A stretch of DNA of 64,000 nucleotides from Dyella dinghuensis (GCF_003977615.1 NZ_RYZR01000002.1:187214-251213); one strand, 5' to 3'; shown: positions 18,611 to 28,524, counted from the first letter of the stretch. Program-made: numbers and translations. The notes: generated from the sequence alone by a model not told the origin.

Positions 18611-20884
18611 ATGAATCGTTCGTTGAAGCTGTCGATATTGATGGCGCTTGCGCTGGGCAGTACACAGGCGGGAGCCGTGGAGCTGGGGCAGGCGCACGTC
18701 AAGTCGGCACTGGGTCAGCCCTTGCTGGTCGAAATCCCGGTCAAACAGGGAACGCCGGCAGAGCTGCAGAACCTCAGCGCGGAACTGGCGCCAAGCGACG
18801 CCTTCGCCAAGGTCGGCGCTACCCGTCCAACGATTGCCCTGCAATTCAACGTGGTCGACGTGAATGGCCATAAGGTCATCCGCATCACCAGCGCCACGGC
18901 GGTGGACGACCCGTATCTCGACCTGTTCGTGAAAGTGAACACCGGCACGGGCAGCAGCGTCAGCGAAGTCGCCGTGTTGCTCGATCCTCCGAACAAGACC
19001 GAGACAGCATCGAGCAGCGCGCCGACACGCCGTCACGCGGCATCGCCCAATAGCGCGGCAGCGCCGAGCACGACATCCGCCGCCGCACCGGCTCATCACG
19101 AAGCACCCGCCGGGCTCAAGAACGGTCAGTACACGGTCGAGAAAGGCCAGACGCTTTCTCACGTAGCGACGGAAACCGCCACGGCCGGCGTCAACAAAGA
19201 CCAGATGATGCTGGCACTGAAGGCGGCCAATCCGGACGCTTTCTATCGCGACAACATCAATGCCCTGAAGGCTGGCGCTATCTTGCGCGTCCCTTCGAAG
19301 GACGACGCAGCTTCCATTGCTGCCGCCGACGCCGCTGCGCAGGTGCGCCAGCAGGACGCCGATTGGCGCAATGGCTCGGTTGGTGCAGCGCCGACATCCA
19401 TTGCTGCCGGTGGTACGCGTGCGAACGCTTCTGCCGCGCCGACGGCGAACAGCAACGCCGACCGATTGGCGCTGGTTCCTCCGAGCGGCGAAGGCCAGTC
19501 GGCAGGCGCAGGCTCCAACGGCAAGGGCGCGGACAACGCAAAGGTTCGCCAAGAGCTGCAGCGTAGCCAGGAAACCTTGTCATCCCTGCAACAGCAGAGC
19601 GATGAACTGAAGTCACGCCTGAAAGATCTCGAAGATCTCAACGGCAAGAACCAGAAACTGTTGTCGCTCAAGGACAACGAAATCGCCGACCTTCAGAAGA
19701 AGCTCGCGGACGCACGCAAGTCGGCAGGTTTGCCGCCGGCCCCCGCTGCACCGCTCGCTGCGGCGACCCCGGCTCCTGCACCGGCCACACAGCCGACTGC
19801 CGTGGTGACCCCGACTCATCCCGCTGCGGCACTGGCTAGCGCCGCATCCGCACCAAAGGCCGTGACTACACCGGCGAGCGCTGCTTCGGCACCGCACTCC
19901 GCTGCCGTCACCACGCCGGTTGCTCCGCCTGCCGCGAAGCCCATCGTTCGTCCGGTTCACCATGCAGCTGCCGCTACACCGGCCTCGGCCGAGGAGCCGT
20001 GGTACATGCAGACGTGGGCATGGGCCATTGGCGGTGGCGTGATCGTCCTGGCCATCCTTGGCGCGCTCTCGCGCCGCGGCAAGTCCGGTGGCGCAACCAA
20101 AAAGACCGTGAAGCTCGAACCCTCGGCTGGCAAGGGTTCGCTGGCCGATCGTTTCGGCACGGCGGATCTGGATGATCTGCATTCAGGCTCCGACCCCGAC
20201 CAGGATCAGCTGCTCGATCAGCTGGCCGAAAATCCGGACGACATCGGCCTGCATCTCGAGCTGGTAAGCCTGTACTACACCCGTCGCGACGTGGAGCATT
20301 TCGAGGCCGCTGCCGAAGCGATGCATGCGCATATCACCGAAGCCGATCAGCCGGAATGGCAGGACGTGGTGCACATGGGCGAGGATCTCGCTCCTGGTCA
20401 TCCTCTGTTCGCCGAAGCGCACATTCCGCCGTCGGGCGCCGATGAGCGTTCGCCGCTGCATCAGTTCGATCTGGATAGCTACGCAGGTAACAACGAGGCC
20501 GCGAATGCCAAGGCACCGCCACCGGTGCCGTCGCAGCCGAAGGTCAGCGAATACCATTTCGATTTCGACCTCACTCCGCATCAGCAAGAAGCGAAGGCGG
20601 CTGCCAGTCACGCTGCTGCCGCCAAGCAGGAAGCCGAAGCCGAGCCCGTCTCGACGTGGAACTTCGAAGACCCGTCCGAGGAGCACGAAGCCGCGCACAC
20701 GGATAATGCAGCTGACTTCGGCGAACTGCATGATGATCCGATCGACACCAAGCTCGATCTGGCTCGTGCTTACCTCGACATGGGCGATCCGGATGGTGCA
20801 CGCGCCATGCTCGATGAAGTAATGCAGGAAGGCACCCAGATGCAGAAGGATGTCGCCAGGACGTTGCTAGCCAAGATTCGCTGA
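18611..20884 (+). CDS. fimV: Pilus assembly/polar hub protein FimV
   Basis: A 757-residue inner-membrane protein of the type IV pilus and polar-signalling apparatus. Order of parts: signal peptide (1-22), FimV N-terminal domain (about 23-125), LysM (173-228, NGQYTVEKGQTLSHV), Ala/Pro-rich linker, coiled coil (about 311-370), a second Ala/Pro-rich stretch, one membrane span (about 467-487), then an acidic cytoplasmic part ending in the FimV C-terminal TPR domain (DTKLDLARAYLDMGD near 720). It is shorter in the acidic region than Pseudomonas FimV. ATG 18611 follows GGGGGAG; the frame also opens at 18575. Confidence 0.92.
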   Translation: MNRSLKLSILMALALGSTQAGAVELGQAHVKSALGQPLLVEIPVKQGTPAELQNLSAELAPSDAFAKVGATRPTIALQFNVVDVNGHKVIRITSATAVDDPYLDLFVKVNTGTGSSVSEVAVLLDPPNKTETASSSAPTRRHAASPNSAAAPSTTSAAAPAHHEAPAGLKNGQYTVEKGQTLSHVATETATAGVNKDQMMLALKAANPDAFYRDNINALKAGAILRVPSKDDAASIAAADAAAQVRQQDADWRNGSVGAAPTSIAAGGTRANASAAPTANSNADRLALVPPSGEGQSAGAGSNGKGADNAKVRQELQRSQETLSSLQQQSDELKSRLKDLEDLNGKNQKLLSLKDNEIADLQKKLADARKSAGLPPAPAAPLAAATPAPAPATQPTAVVTPTHPAAALASAASAPKAVTTPASAASAPHSAAVTTPVAPPAAKPIVRPVHHAAAATPASAEEPWYMQTWAWAIGGGVIVLAILGALSRRGKSGGATKKTVKLEPSAGKGSLADRFGTADLDDLHSGSDPDQDQLLDQLAENPDDIGLHLELVSLYYTRRDVEHFEAAAEAMHAHITEADQPEWQDVVHMGEDLAPGHPLFAEAHIPPSGADERSPLHQFDLDSYAGNNEAANAKAPPPVPSQPKVSEYHFDFDLTPHQQEAKAAASHAAAAKQEAEAEPVSTWNFEDPSEEHEAAHTDNAADFGELHDDPIDTKLDLARAYLDMGDPDGARAMLDEVMQEGTQMQKDVARTLLAKIR

Positions 20885-20909
20885 TCTTCATCGTGCGGCA
20901 GGACTACAG

Positions 20910-20940
20910 ATCGGGCCGGCCATGCCGGCCCGATGTTTTT
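20910..20940 (+). terminator. Rho-independent terminator after fimV
   Basis: A perfect 11-bp GC-rich stem (20910-20920 with 20924-20934, three-base loop) is followed by GTTTTT. It separates fimV from the truA-trpF unit. Confidence 0.9.
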
Positions 20941-21027
20941 CCGGCCGTTGAACTTGAAAAGCATCGTAAGGCTTAGTGCTGCCATCCAAGCTGTTACGCT
21001 AAACGTCTCGCAGTTTTCCAATCATCC

Positions 21028-21795
21028 ATGCGCATTGCACTCGGTATTGAATACGACGGCACCGATTTTCTTGGCTGGCAACGGCTCAGTCATGGTGCCA
21101 GTGTGCAAGGGTGCCTGGAGAAGGCGCTCTCCTTCGTCGCCGCCGAACCGATCGAAGTGACGTGCGCCGGACGCACGGACGCAGGAGTGCACGGCCGCTG
21201 CCAGGTCGTGCATTTCGATACGGATGTTCAGCGCGATATGCGCAGTTGGGTGCTCGGCACGTGCTCGAACCTACCGACAAGCGTAGCTGTTCTTTGGGCG
21301 CAACCCGTGCCGGATGACTTCCATGCGCGCTTTGCTGCACGCAGCCGCCGTTATCGCTACACCATTCTCAATCGCGGCATTCGGCCGGCGCTTGATGCAC
21401 GTTATGTGACGTGGGAGCGTCTTCCGCTCGATGCGACGCGCATGCATACGGCGGCTCAAGCGCTGATCGGCGAACATGATTTCAGTGCCTTCCGTGCCGT
21501 TTCCTGTCAGGCGAAACACGCTCGTCGTCTGATCAAGACGTTGCAAGTACGCCGCGACGATGCGCAAGTGATCGTCGACATCGAAGCCAATGCATTTCTG
21601 CATCATATGGTGCGCAATATCGTTGGTTCGCTTTTGGTGGTTGGCCGTGGCGAGCAGCCCGAAGCATGGGTTGCGGAACTTTTGGTGGGGCGCAATCGCG
21701 AAGTGGCTGGTCCCACCGCGGCGGCGTCGGGTCTGACGTTTGTCGGTCCGCGTTACGAAAAAGGCTGGGGTTTGCCTGATGAGGTGAGCGAATGA
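21028..21795 (+). CDS. truA: tRNA pseudouridine(38-40) synthase TruA
   Basis: A 255-residue enzyme that forms pseudouridine at positions 38-40 of the tRNA anticodon arm. The catalytic Asp51 is in GRTDAGVHG, and the conserved HHMVRNIVG stretch lies near 190-200. It is the usual upstream neighbour of trpF in this group. Its stop overlaps the trpF start (ATGA at 21792-21795). Confidence 0.96.
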   Translation: MRIALGIEYDGTDFLGWQRLSHGASVQGCLEKALSFVAAEPIEVTCAGRTDAGVHGRCQVVHFDTDVQRDMRSWVLGTCSNLPTSVAVLWAQPVPDDFHARFAARSRRYRYTILNRGIRPALDARYVTWERLPLDATRMHTAAQALIGEHDFSAFRAVSCQAKHARRLIKTLQVRRDDAQVIVDIEANAFLHHMVRNIVGSLLVVGRGEQPEAWVAELLVGRNREVAGPTAAASGLTFVGPRYEKGWGLPDEVSE

Positions 21796-22409
21796 CGCGC
21801 ATCAAGTGTTGTGGCATGACGCGCGTCGAAGATGCGTTGTTTGCAGCGCAACGTGGCGCCGACGCGATTGGTGTGGTGCTTACAGCACGAAGCAAACGAA
21901 AGGTGTCGTTAGCGCAAGCCAAAACGATCGTCGACGCCATGCCGCCGTTTGTATCGACTGTCGCGCTGTGCATGGATGACGAGGCAGAATTCGTTCGCGC
22001 CGTCATCGAAACCGTTCGGCCATCGTTGTTGCAATTTCACGGCGCAGAGAGCGACGAATGGTGCGCCCAGTTCGGTCAGCCATATCTGAAGGCGATTGCG
22101 ATGGGCGAAGGAGCGTCAGCGTTGCCTCAATTGCGCGCCTATCCGCAAGCGGCCGGTTTGTTGCTCGATGGTCACGGATTGGGCGAGGCAGGTGGCAGTG
22201 GCAAATCGTTTGATTGGTCGTTGATGCCGCACGATCTGCGTCAACCGCTGATCCTCGCTGGCGGTCTCACATCCGCAAATGTTCAGGCGGCGATTCGTAT
22301 CGCCAAACCCTGGGCGGTGGATGTGGCCAGCGGCATTGAATCGTCGCCGGGCATCAAGGATCACGGCAAGATGCGCGACTTCATCGAGGCCGTTCGCTCA
22401 GCGCATTAA
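21792..22409 (+). CDS. trpF: Phosphoribosylanthranilate isomerase
   Basis: A 205-residue single-domain TIM barrel that carries out the third step of tryptophan synthesis from chorismate. The active-site Cys is in IKCCGMTR at the start, with LQFHGAES in the middle and [11 protein letters not shown] and VDVASGIE binding the phosphate late in the barrel. It is not fused to TrpC as in enterobacteria. Its TAA and the TAA of the facing LysR gene share the palindrome TTAA at 22406-22409. Confidence 0.95.
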   Translation: MTRIKCCGMTRVEDALFAAQRGADAIGVVLTARSKRKVSLAQAKTIVDAMPPFVSTVALCMDDEAEFVRAVIETVRPSLLQFHGAESDEWCAQFGQPYLKAIAMGEGASALPQLRAYPQAAGLLLDGHGLGEAGGSGKSFDWSLMPHDLRQPLILAGGLTSANVQAAIRIAKPWAVDVASGIESSPGIKDHGKMRDFIEAVRSAH

Positions 22410-23296
22410 GCATCGAGCAGTGCGCTGCGCAACCATGTGGCCAGCGCAACGACACGGTGATCGCTCCGGCGTCGTGGCGTGGCAAGAATCCACTGCGCTT
22501 GCGTCTGACGAAATCCCCACGGCGCAAGTAAGCGTCCCGCCTTCACATCATCCTGCACCAGTTGTGCAGGCGCGATGGCGACGCCCAGTCCCGCGACGGC
22601 TGCTTCCAGCAAATAGAACAGGCGAGTGAATCCTTGGCCGTAGTGAAGCGACGCGGGTGATACGCCGCTTAGCTCGGCCCATTCCGGCCACGCCTGTGGG
22701 CGCGACGTGGTATGCAGCAATGCTTCATCGCGCAGGGCGGATTCGCCGTCTTGCAGCAAACGATCAAGATTGGCGTAGCGTGGACTCACGACGGGGCCGA
22801 TGCGCTCAGGCGCCAATTCGTGCACCTCCCAGCCAGTCGGCCACGGTGCCGCGCGAAGTGCCAGCGCCGCATCGAGCTCGGCATGTTGCGGCGCCAGCGG
22901 GTCTTCCTCGGGCGAGAGATGCAATTTGAGTGACGGCAGATCGCGTTCAAGCCGATCCAATCGGGGAATCACCCAGCGCGCCAGCAGACTGCTGGCACAG
23001 CCGAGCACGAATGGACCCTCCGCCTGACTGCGCTGAAGTTCCGCCCATCCGTCCCGCAGCTGATCGAAGGCACCCGCTACACGATCGCGCAGTTGCTCGC
23101 CTGCGGCCGTCAGCGCGATGCCGCGCCCATGGCGTGCGAAGAGTGGCTGATCGAGTGCCTCCTCCAGCACGCGCACCTGACGGCTGATGGCGCCATGTGT
23201 AACGTGCAGCTCCTCCGCGGCACGACTGACGCTGCCCAGCCGAGCGGTGGCCTCGAAAGCACGAAGGGCGTTCAGTGAGGGAAGTTCTCGGCTCAC
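22406..23296 (-). CDS. LysR-family regulator, candidate regulator of trpBA
   Basis: A 296-residue LysR-type activator. The helix-turn-helix covers about 9-65 ([20 protein letters not shown]) in the GcvA-like style, and the rest is the ligand-binding domain. It is divergent from trpB with 110 bp between start codons. In Pseudomonas the divergent LysR protein TrpI activates trpBA in response to indoleglycerol phosphate, so the position suggests a similar role. That is an inference: other GcvA-like regulators have different targets, and the sequence alone does not give the ligand. Confidence 0.82.
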   Translation of the reverse strand: MSRELPSLNALRAFEATARLGSVSRAAEELHVTHGAISRQVRVLEEALDQPLFARHGRGIALTAAGEQLRDRVAGAFDQLRDGWAELQRSQAEGPFVLGCASSLLARWVIPRLDRLERDLPSLKLHLSPEEDPLAPQHAELDAALALRAAPWPTGWEVHELAPERIGPVVSPRYANLDRLLQDGESALRDEALLHTTSRPQAWPEWAELSGVSPASLHYGQGFTRLFYLLEAAVAGLGVAIAPAQLVQDDVKAGRLLAPWGFRQTQAQWILATPRRRSDHRVVALATWLRSALLDA

Positions 23297-23313
23297 GATT
23301 GTGTGAGTTTTCC

Positions 23314-23323
23314 TGACATGTCA
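23314..23323. promoter_or_regulatory. Palindrome in the lysR-trpB gap, candidate operator
   Basis: TGACATGTCA is a perfect 10-bp palindrome 18 bases upstream of the lysR start and 84 bases before trpB. LysR proteins often bind such a site near their own start and activate the divergent gene. Nine bases of the flank (TCCTGACAT) recur next to the trpB start. Confidence 0.4.
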
Positions 23324-23406
23324 AAGCCATGATATCGCTTTTTTCCTAAGCGAATTCACGATATTTTTGCGGTCTGGCTAAACCTATTGCACAGGATTCC
23401 TGACAT

Positions 23407-24618
23407 ATGCCCACCATCCAGGACTTCCAGAATTGGCCCGACGCCCACGGGCGCTTCGGCGATTTCGGCGGCCAATTCGTGGCCGAAACCCTAATGGCGC
23501 CGCTCGCCGAACTCACCGAGGCCTACCTTAGCCTTCGCGAGAACCCCGAGTTCCTGGCCGAGTTGGACCGAGACCTCACCCATTACGTGGGGCGCCCGAG
23601 TCCGATTTATCACGCCGAGCGCCTGTCTAGGCATGTGGGCGGCGCGCGCATTCTGCTCAAGCGCGAAGACCTCAATCACACCGGCGCGCACAAGATCAAC
23701 AACACCATCGGCCAGGCGCTCGTCGCAAAGCGCATGGGCAAGCCGCGCGTGATTGCCGAAACCGGTGCAGGTCAACACGGCGTCGCCACTGCAACCGTCG
23801 CGGCACGTTTCGGCTTGAAGTGCGTGGTGTACATGGGCGCTGTCGATATCGAGCGCCAAAAGATCAACGTCTATCGCATGAAGCTTCTCGGTGCCGAGGT
23901 CGTGCCGGTGACATCCGGTTCGAAAACGCTCAAGGATGCGTTGAACGAAGCGATGCGCGATTGGGTGACCAACGTTGCCGACACGTTCTACATCATCGGC
24001 ACCGTGGCAGGGCCGCACCCGTATCCGATGATGGTGCGCGATTTCAACGCCATCGTGGGACGCGAAGCGCGCGCGCAGATGCTGGAGCAATATGGTCGTC
24101 TGCCTGATGTGCTGACGGCGTGCGTTGGCGGCGGTTCGAACGCGATCGGCTTGTTCCACGCGTTTCTCAACGACAGCAGCGTACGCATGGTCGGTGCGGA
24201 AGCGGCGGGCGAGGGTATCGCGACGGGCCATCACGCCGCATCGCTTGCGGCAGGACGTCCCGGCGTACTGCACGGCAATCGCACCTATGTGTTGTGCGAC
24301 GACAATGGTCAGATTACCGAAACGCATTCGGTTTCCGCGGGATTGGATTACCCGGGTGTCGGCCCCGAGCATGCGTTCCTGAAAGATGCGGGACGTGCCG
24401 AATACGTTGGCGTGACCGATGACGAAGCGCTGGAAGCTTTCCACTTGCTTGCACGAACCGAAGGCATTCTCGCTGCACTCGAATCCAGCCACGCGGTTGC
24501 CCAAGCGATGAAACTGGCGCGCGAGCTGCCGAAAGACGGCATCGTGCTGTGCAACCTTTCCGGGCGCGGCGACAAAGACGTCCACACGATTGCAGCGCGC
24601 GAAGGAGTGCAGGTATGA
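23407..24618 (+). CDS. trpB: Tryptophan synthase beta chain
   Basis: A 403-residue PLP enzyme joining indole and serine to tryptophan. Lys96 in [10 protein letters not shown] holds [13 protein letters not shown] binds its phosphate (about 239-248), and the ends match TrpB1. It works as an alpha2-beta2 complex with TrpA, whose start overlaps its stop (ATGA at 24615-24618). The gap to the divergent LysR gene suggests control by that regulator. Confidence 0.97.
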   Translation: MPTIQDFQNWPDAHGRFGDFGGQFVAETLMAPLAELTEAYLSLRENPEFLAELDRDLTHYVGRPSPIYHAERLSRHVGGARILLKREDLNHTGAHKINNTIGQALVAKRMGKPRVIAETGAGQHGVATATVAARFGLKCVVYMGAVDIERQKINVYRMKLLGAEVVPVTSGSKTLKDALNEAMRDWVTNVADTFYIIGTVAGPHPYPMMVRDFNAIVGREARAQMLEQYGRLPDVLTACVGGGSNAIGLFHAFLNDSSVRMVGAEAAGEGIATGHHAASLAAGRPGVLHGNRTYVLCDDNGQITETHSVSAGLDYPGVGPEHAFLKDAGRAEYVGVTDDEALEAFHLLARTEGILAALESSHAVAQAMKLARELPKDGIVLCNLSGRGDKDVHTIAAREGVQV

Positions 24619-25415
24619 GTCGCATCGATCGTCGTTTTGCTGCGCTGAAATCAGCAGGTCGCACAGGCCTGATTCCTTTCGTCACCGCCGGCGATCCGGC
24701 ACCCGAACACCACGTTGCGCTGATGCACGCGTTGGTCGATGCAGGTGCGGATCTGATCGAACTGGGCGTACCGTTTTCCGATCCGATGGCCGATGGCCCG
24801 GTGATCCAGCACGCCAGCGAACGTGCCATTGCCAAAGGCGTTGGATTGGCCGATGTGCTGGCGTGGGTCGCTGCATTCCGGCAACGCGACAACGAGACGC
24901 CCATTGTGCTGATGGGATACCTCAACCCCGTCGAAATCCACGGCTACGAACGCTTCGCCAACGAAGCGGTGGTAGCCGGCGCAGATGGTGTGCTGCTAGT
25001 CGATTGCCCGCTTGAAGAAGCGGCGGTGCTCGAACCGTTACGCAAAGCGGGTCTGCAGCAGATTCTGCTTGCGGCACCCACCACCGCACCCGCGCGTATG
25101 GCTGCGTTATGCGAGGCCGCCGACGGTTTCCTGTACTATGTATCGTTCGCCGGCATCACCGGGGCAGGACGCTTGAGTACGCAGGACATCGCCGCACGCG
25201 TGGCCGATATCCGATCTCATGCGAACGCGCCGGTCGCGGTAGGTTTTGGCGTCAAGGATGCGCAGAGTGCCAAAGCCATCGCTGGCTTTGCGGATGCGGT
25301 AGTGATTGGCAGTGCACTGGTCGAACGCCTGGAAGGCGCGACTACGGCGCAGGATATCGCGGCAAGGGTGCAAGGCTTTCTCGGCCCCATCCGCGCCGCG
25401 CTGGACGCGCCGTAA
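24615..25415 (+). CDS. trpA: Tryptophan synthase alpha chain
   Basis: A 266-residue TIM barrel that splits indoleglycerol phosphate and passes indole to TrpB. The catalytic pair is Glu49 ([11 protein letters not shown]) and Asp60 (PMADGP), and phosphate-binding loops are seen in [10 protein letters not shown] and VIGSALVE. The ATG at 24615 overlaps the trpB stop and has GGAG upstream; a longer frame opens at 24549 inside trpB and is not real. 215 bp with no gene separate it from accD. Confidence 0.96.
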   Translation: MSRIDRRFAALKSAGRTGLIPFVTAGDPAPEHHVALMHALVDAGADLIELGVPFSDPMADGPVIQHASERAIAKGVGLADVLAWVAAFRQRDNETPIVLMGYLNPVEIHGYERFANEAVVAGADGVLLVDCPLEEAAVLEPLRKAGLQQILLAAPTTAPARMAALCEAADGFLYYVSFAGITGAGRLSTQDIAARVADIRSHANAPVAVGFGVKDAQSAKAIAGFADAVVIGSALVERLEGATTAQDIAARVQGFLGPIRAALDAP

Positions 25416-25630
25416 TGCTTGCTTTCCCTTGAGGAGGGGATGGGCGGGGTGAATGACCATCGCGGGCGCATGTAAAGGAACGCGCGCGCATTGGCGCGGT
25501 CACACGTACGACGGATAGGGCAAAGCCCTTTCCATGGCCCTTCCGTTTGTGAGGGACTGGACGTTGGACGAAAGCGCCCCCATTGAAGTCCCGATGGTCG
25601 AGGGCCGCCGGGTTCAGGATTGAGGTTTCT

Positions 25631-26500
25631 ATGAATTGGCTGCAAAAAATAATGACACCGCGGGTGCGGACGCCAGGTCCGCCCGGCGGCAAAGGCAAAG
25701 TACCCGAGGGTGTGTGGGAAAAATGTGCCGGCTGCGGCGCCGTGCTCTACAAGCCGGAGCTGGAGCGCAGTCTGATGGTGTGCCCCAAGTGCAATCATCA
25801 TCACGCCATCGGTGCACGCGAGCGTTTGCTGGCTTTCCTCGATGAAGGCAGCACGAAGGAACACTGGGCCAGTATGGAGCCCAGCGATCCGCTGAAATTC
25901 CGCGATTCCAAGAAGTATCGCGATCGCATTGTCGCCGCGCAGAAATCCACCGGCGAAAAAGATGCGCTGATCGCGATGAGCGGCAAGCTCAAGGATCGCC
26001 CGCTGATGGCCGTCGCGTTCGAGTTCTCCTACATGGGTGGCTCGATGGGCTCGGTCGTCGGCGAGAAGTTCACGCGCGCCGCGGAACAGGCACTCGCCGA
26101 GCGCAGTGCACTGGTGTGCTTCTCCGCGACCGGCGGTGCGCGCATGCAGGAAGCGCTGTTCTCGCTGATGCAGATGGCCAAGACGTCTGCTGCGCTGGCG
26201 CGTTTGCGCGAAGCCGGCGTGCCATACATCAGCGTGCTGACGCATCCCACCACCGGTGGCGTGTCGGCAAGTCTTGGCATGTTGGGCGATATCAACGTTG
26301 CCGAACCGAAAGCGCTGATCGGTTTCGCCGGTCCGCGCGTGATCGAGCAAACCGTGCGCGAGACATTGCCGGAAGGTTTTCAGCGTTCGGAATTCCTGCT
26401 TGATCACGGTGCCATCGACATGATCGTGGATCGGCGCCAGATGCGCGACAAGCTGTCCGATGTGTTGAACATTCTGCGCAAAGTCCCGCGCGCCGCATAA
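25631..26500 (+). CDS. accD: Acetyl-CoA carboxylase carboxyltransferase subunit beta
   Basis: A 289-residue subunit of the carboxyltransferase that makes malonyl-CoA with AccA. A zinc ribbon with Cys32, Cys35, Cys51 and Cys54 opens the protein, and the crotonase-like core follows with [11 protein letters not shown] and [10 protein letters not shown]. The start at 25631 gives the usual MNWLQKI N-terminus. In most relatives folC follows accD; here a terminator and a non-coding block with DnaA-like boxes follow, so the order has been rearranged. Confidence 0.96.
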   Translation: MNWLQKIMTPRVRTPGPPGGKGKVPEGVWEKCAGCGAVLYKPELERSLMVCPKCNHHHAIGARERLLAFLDEGSTKEHWASMEPSDPLKFRDSKKYRDRIVAAQKSTGEKDALIAMSGKLKDRPLMAVAFEFSYMGGSMGSVVGEKFTRAAEQALAERSALVCFSATGGARMQEALFSLMQMAKTSAALARLREAGVPYISVLTHPTTGGVSASLGMLGDINVAEPKALIGFAGPRVIEQTVRETLPEGFQRSEFLLDHGAIDMIVDRRQMRDKLSDVLNILRKVPRAA

Positions 26501-26525
26501 AACACTTCGCATGTCCAGTCCATTC

Positions 26526-26556
26526 AATGCCGCCTTCGGGCGGCATTGTTGCTTTT
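26526..26556 (+). terminator. Rho-independent terminator after accD
   Basis: A 9-bp stem (26526-26534 with 26539-26547) with a TTCG tetraloop is followed by GTTGCTTTT. The T tract is broken but the stem is strong. Confidence 0.75.
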
Positions 26557-26593
26557 GCATCTAAGAATGTTTGATGCAGCGGCAACAAAAATC

Positions 26594-26756
26594 TTTTCCA
26601 CAGCAAATGTGGATGTAGCTTGGAAAAGCCTGTGGACAACCCGAACTCTGAGTTGCGCGATCAACCACTTGGCACGCAGTGGTAAATGTTTGCGCAACAA
26701 GTGCGCGCACTTTTCCACAGCGATTGTGGAAAGTATCCGGTAGAGCCTGTGGATAG
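26594..26756. repeat. Two triplets of DnaA-box-like sites, 117-bp period
   Basis: Each unit has one forward TTTTCCACA (26594-26602; 26711-26719), which fits the DnaA-box consensus TTWTNCACA, then two reverse sites: 26608-26616 and 26631-26639 in unit one, 26725-26733 and 26748-26756 in unit two, with one or two mismatches. All three sites recur at exactly 117 bp. In unit two the first two sites make the perfect inverted repeat TTTCCACA/TGTGGAAA. Function is not known; a DnaA-binding (titration or reactivation) locus is the most natural reading. Confidence 0.6.
26652..26698. repeat. Nested inverted repeats between the two DnaA-box triplets
   Basis: An outer pair GTTGCGC (26652-26658) and GCGCAAC (26692-26698) encloses an inner pair ACCACT (26664-26669) and AGTGGT (26678-26683). 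The two pairs lie midway between the DnaA-like triplets and could form a cruciform or bind a dimeric protein. Confidence 0.5.
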
Positions 26757-26819
26757 ATGCGCTATGTCGTTGAAGTCAAAGTACGTCGCGACGCGATGCG
26801 CAGCGATTGATCAATGCAA

Positions 26820-27395
26820 TCAGACGAACAGCATCGGCGCGCTGTGCACCAGCCACAACGACAGCGCGCCGAGGCCACTGCCAACAACCATGGCGGCAAG
26901 GACATCGCTCGGGTAGTGCAAGCCGAGAATCACGCGCGATGCGGCAACCAGCGCAGTGAACGTCAGCAACAGCGGTGCAAGCACCGGATACCACGCCAGC
27001 GCGACGATGGTGAAACCCACCGCCTGCAGCGTGTGTCCCGACGGAAAACTGAATTCGTCCAGCGGCGGCACGTGTGCAATCACGCCGGGGCAGGTGCGGA
27101 ACGGACGCGGGCGACGCGTCCAGCGCTTCAGGATGCGGTACAAGCCCAGTGCGACCAGGCCGGTCACGGCCATGTGCGCGGCCGCTTCCAGACCACGCTT
27201 GCCATCGATGAGTACGAGGGCCGCCATCAAGGCGTACCAGAAAATGCCGTCGCCTAGGCGACTGATAATGCCAAAGAACATCCCCACTGCGTGCCGCGCG
27301 CCCCAACGATTGGCGGCAATGCACATGCGTCGATCAAACGCATGGCGCGGAAGAGCGACTGGGTCAGGCAGGTGCGATGGTGACATGGCGCTCAT
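26820..27395 (-). CDS. PAP2-family membrane phosphatase
   Basis: A 191-residue integral membrane phosphatase. All three PAP2 motifs are present: KRWTRRPRP (90-98), PSGH (118-121) and SRVILGLHYPSDV (153-165), with about five membrane spans. Likely substrates are lipid phosphates such as undecaprenyl pyrophosphate or phosphatidic acid. The ATG at 27395 is chosen because AGGAG is seven bases before it; it lies inside the end of the upstream glycosyltransferase gene, so the two are coupled. A lipid-carrier recycling role would fit a glycosyltransferase partner, but that is inference. Confidence 0.87.
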   Translation of the reverse strand: MSAMSPSHLPDPVALPRHAFDRRMCIAANRWGARHAVGMFFGIISRLGDGIFWYALMAALVLIDGKRGLEAAAHMAVTGLVALGLYRILKRWTRRPRPFRTCPGVIAHVPPLDEFSFPSGHTLQAVGFTIVALAWYPVLAPLLLTFTALVAASRVILGLHYPSDVLAAMVVGSGLGALSLWLVHSAPMLFV

Positions 27396-28524
27396 GCACA
27401 TTCTCCTCGACCAGTTCGCGCAACAGGGTTTCGAATTCGCGGATCACTGCTTCCGGCGACAGGCGCGCCATGCTCTCTTCAGCAGCAGCTCCCATCTTGC
27501 GGATCAGTGCGACATCGCCGGCCAGCTTCACGGCGGCGGCGGTAAACGCTTTGGCATTACCGGATTCGATCCGGTAACCATTCACGTCATCAAACAGATG
27601 CTCGCGCGCAGCGCCTTCGTTGTAAGCCACCACCGGCAAGCCGGAAGCGAGCGCTTCCAGAATCACGTTGCCGAAGGTTTCGCTCAGACTCGGGAACGAG
27701 AACATGTCCGCGCTGGCGTAATGGGCTGCGAGCATTTCGTCGCGCTTCATGCCGACGAAGATGAAGTCCGGATGCGCTTCCTGCAGGCCTGCGCGAGCCG
27801 GGCCATCGCCCACCCACACATAACGCGCGTTAGGCGATACTTTCTGGATGGCGCGGAACGTATCCACTGCCAGGTCCAGATTTTTCTCCGGTGCGATGCG
27901 GCCGACATAAAGCACCACCGGCGTATCCGCATCCACACCCCAGCTTGCGCGCAACGATGCGTCGCGCTTGGCGGGGCTAAACTGTTTCGTGTCGACGGCG
28001 CGGCGCAGCAGGCGCGCGTGGTCCACGCCCATCGCCGTGAGTTCCTGGGCGAGCGCTTCGGTTGGCACCAGCGTGACGTTGGCGCGGCTGTGGAAACGGC
28101 TCAGGTAGCGATGTACGACCGGTGTGAGAAAACCCACACCATAGTGATTGGCGTAGGTGTCGAAGCGGGTATGAAAACCGGTAGCTACCGGAATGCCCAG
28201 TCGCACGGCGGTTTTTACAGCCGAACGGCCCAATGGACCTTCGGTTGCGACATAGATGACGTCGGGACGGTGTTCCATCCAGCGCTTGCGCAACGTACGC
28301 GGTGCTGGAAGGCCGAAACGCAAACCCGGATAGCGGGGCAGTGCTGCGCCGCGTGTTTCGAGTGCATGGATACCGGGTTCGTCGACGTGGCTCACCGTCT
28401 GGCGCGGACGGATGAGATCGATCTCGTGGCCGCGTAAGGCCAGACCGGTCGCCAGACCATGAACGGTGAGTGCGACACCGTTGATTTCCGGCGGATACGT
28501 CTCGCTGATGATGCCGATACGCAT
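27364..28524 (-). CDS. Glycosyltransferase family 4 protein
   Basis: A 386-residue GT-B fold enzyme. The N-terminal half starts with IGIISETYPPEINGVA, and the C-terminal half carries LYVGRIAPEKNLDL and the family 4 EX7E motif in SLSETFGNVILEALASG. It resembles mannosyltransferases that act on membrane lipids (MgtA/PimB-like), but donor and acceptor cannot be set from sequence. It overlaps the PAP2 gene by 32 bases. The ATG at 28524 matches the family start; a frame extending to 28644 is not conserved-looking. Confidence 0.88.
   Translation of the reverse strand: MRIGIISETYPPEINGVALTVHGLATGLALRGHEIDLIRPRQTVSHVDEPGIHALETRGAALPRYPGLRFGLPAPRTLRKRWMEHRPDVIYVATEGPLGRSAVKTAVRLGIPVATGFHTRFDTYANHYGVGFLTPVVHRYLSRFHSRANVTLVPTEALAQELTAMGVDHARLLRRAVDTKQFSPAKRDASLRASWGVDADTPVVLYVGRIAPEKNLDLAVDTFRAIQKVSPNARYVWVGDGPARAGLQEAHPDFIFVGMKRDEMLAAHYASADMFSFPSLSETFGNVILEALASGLPVVAYNEGAAREHLFDDVNGYRIESGNAKAFTAAAVKLAGDVALIRKMGAAAEESMARLSPEAVIREFETLLRELVEENVHERHVTIAPA

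Noticed and set aside
25217-26560. 447-codon open frame on the minus strand
   Set aside because: Antisense to trpA and accD; crosses the accD terminator and has no family features.
26594-26756. The DnaA-box block as the chromosomal origin oriC
   Set aside because: No dnaA, dnaN, gidA or rpmH gene is near, there is no long AT-rich unwinding tract, and only two boxes fit the consensus fully.
26956-28437. 493-codon open frame on the plus strand
   Set aside because: Antisense to the PAP2 and glycosyltransferase genes, both with full motifs; long frames are common in this high-GC DNA.
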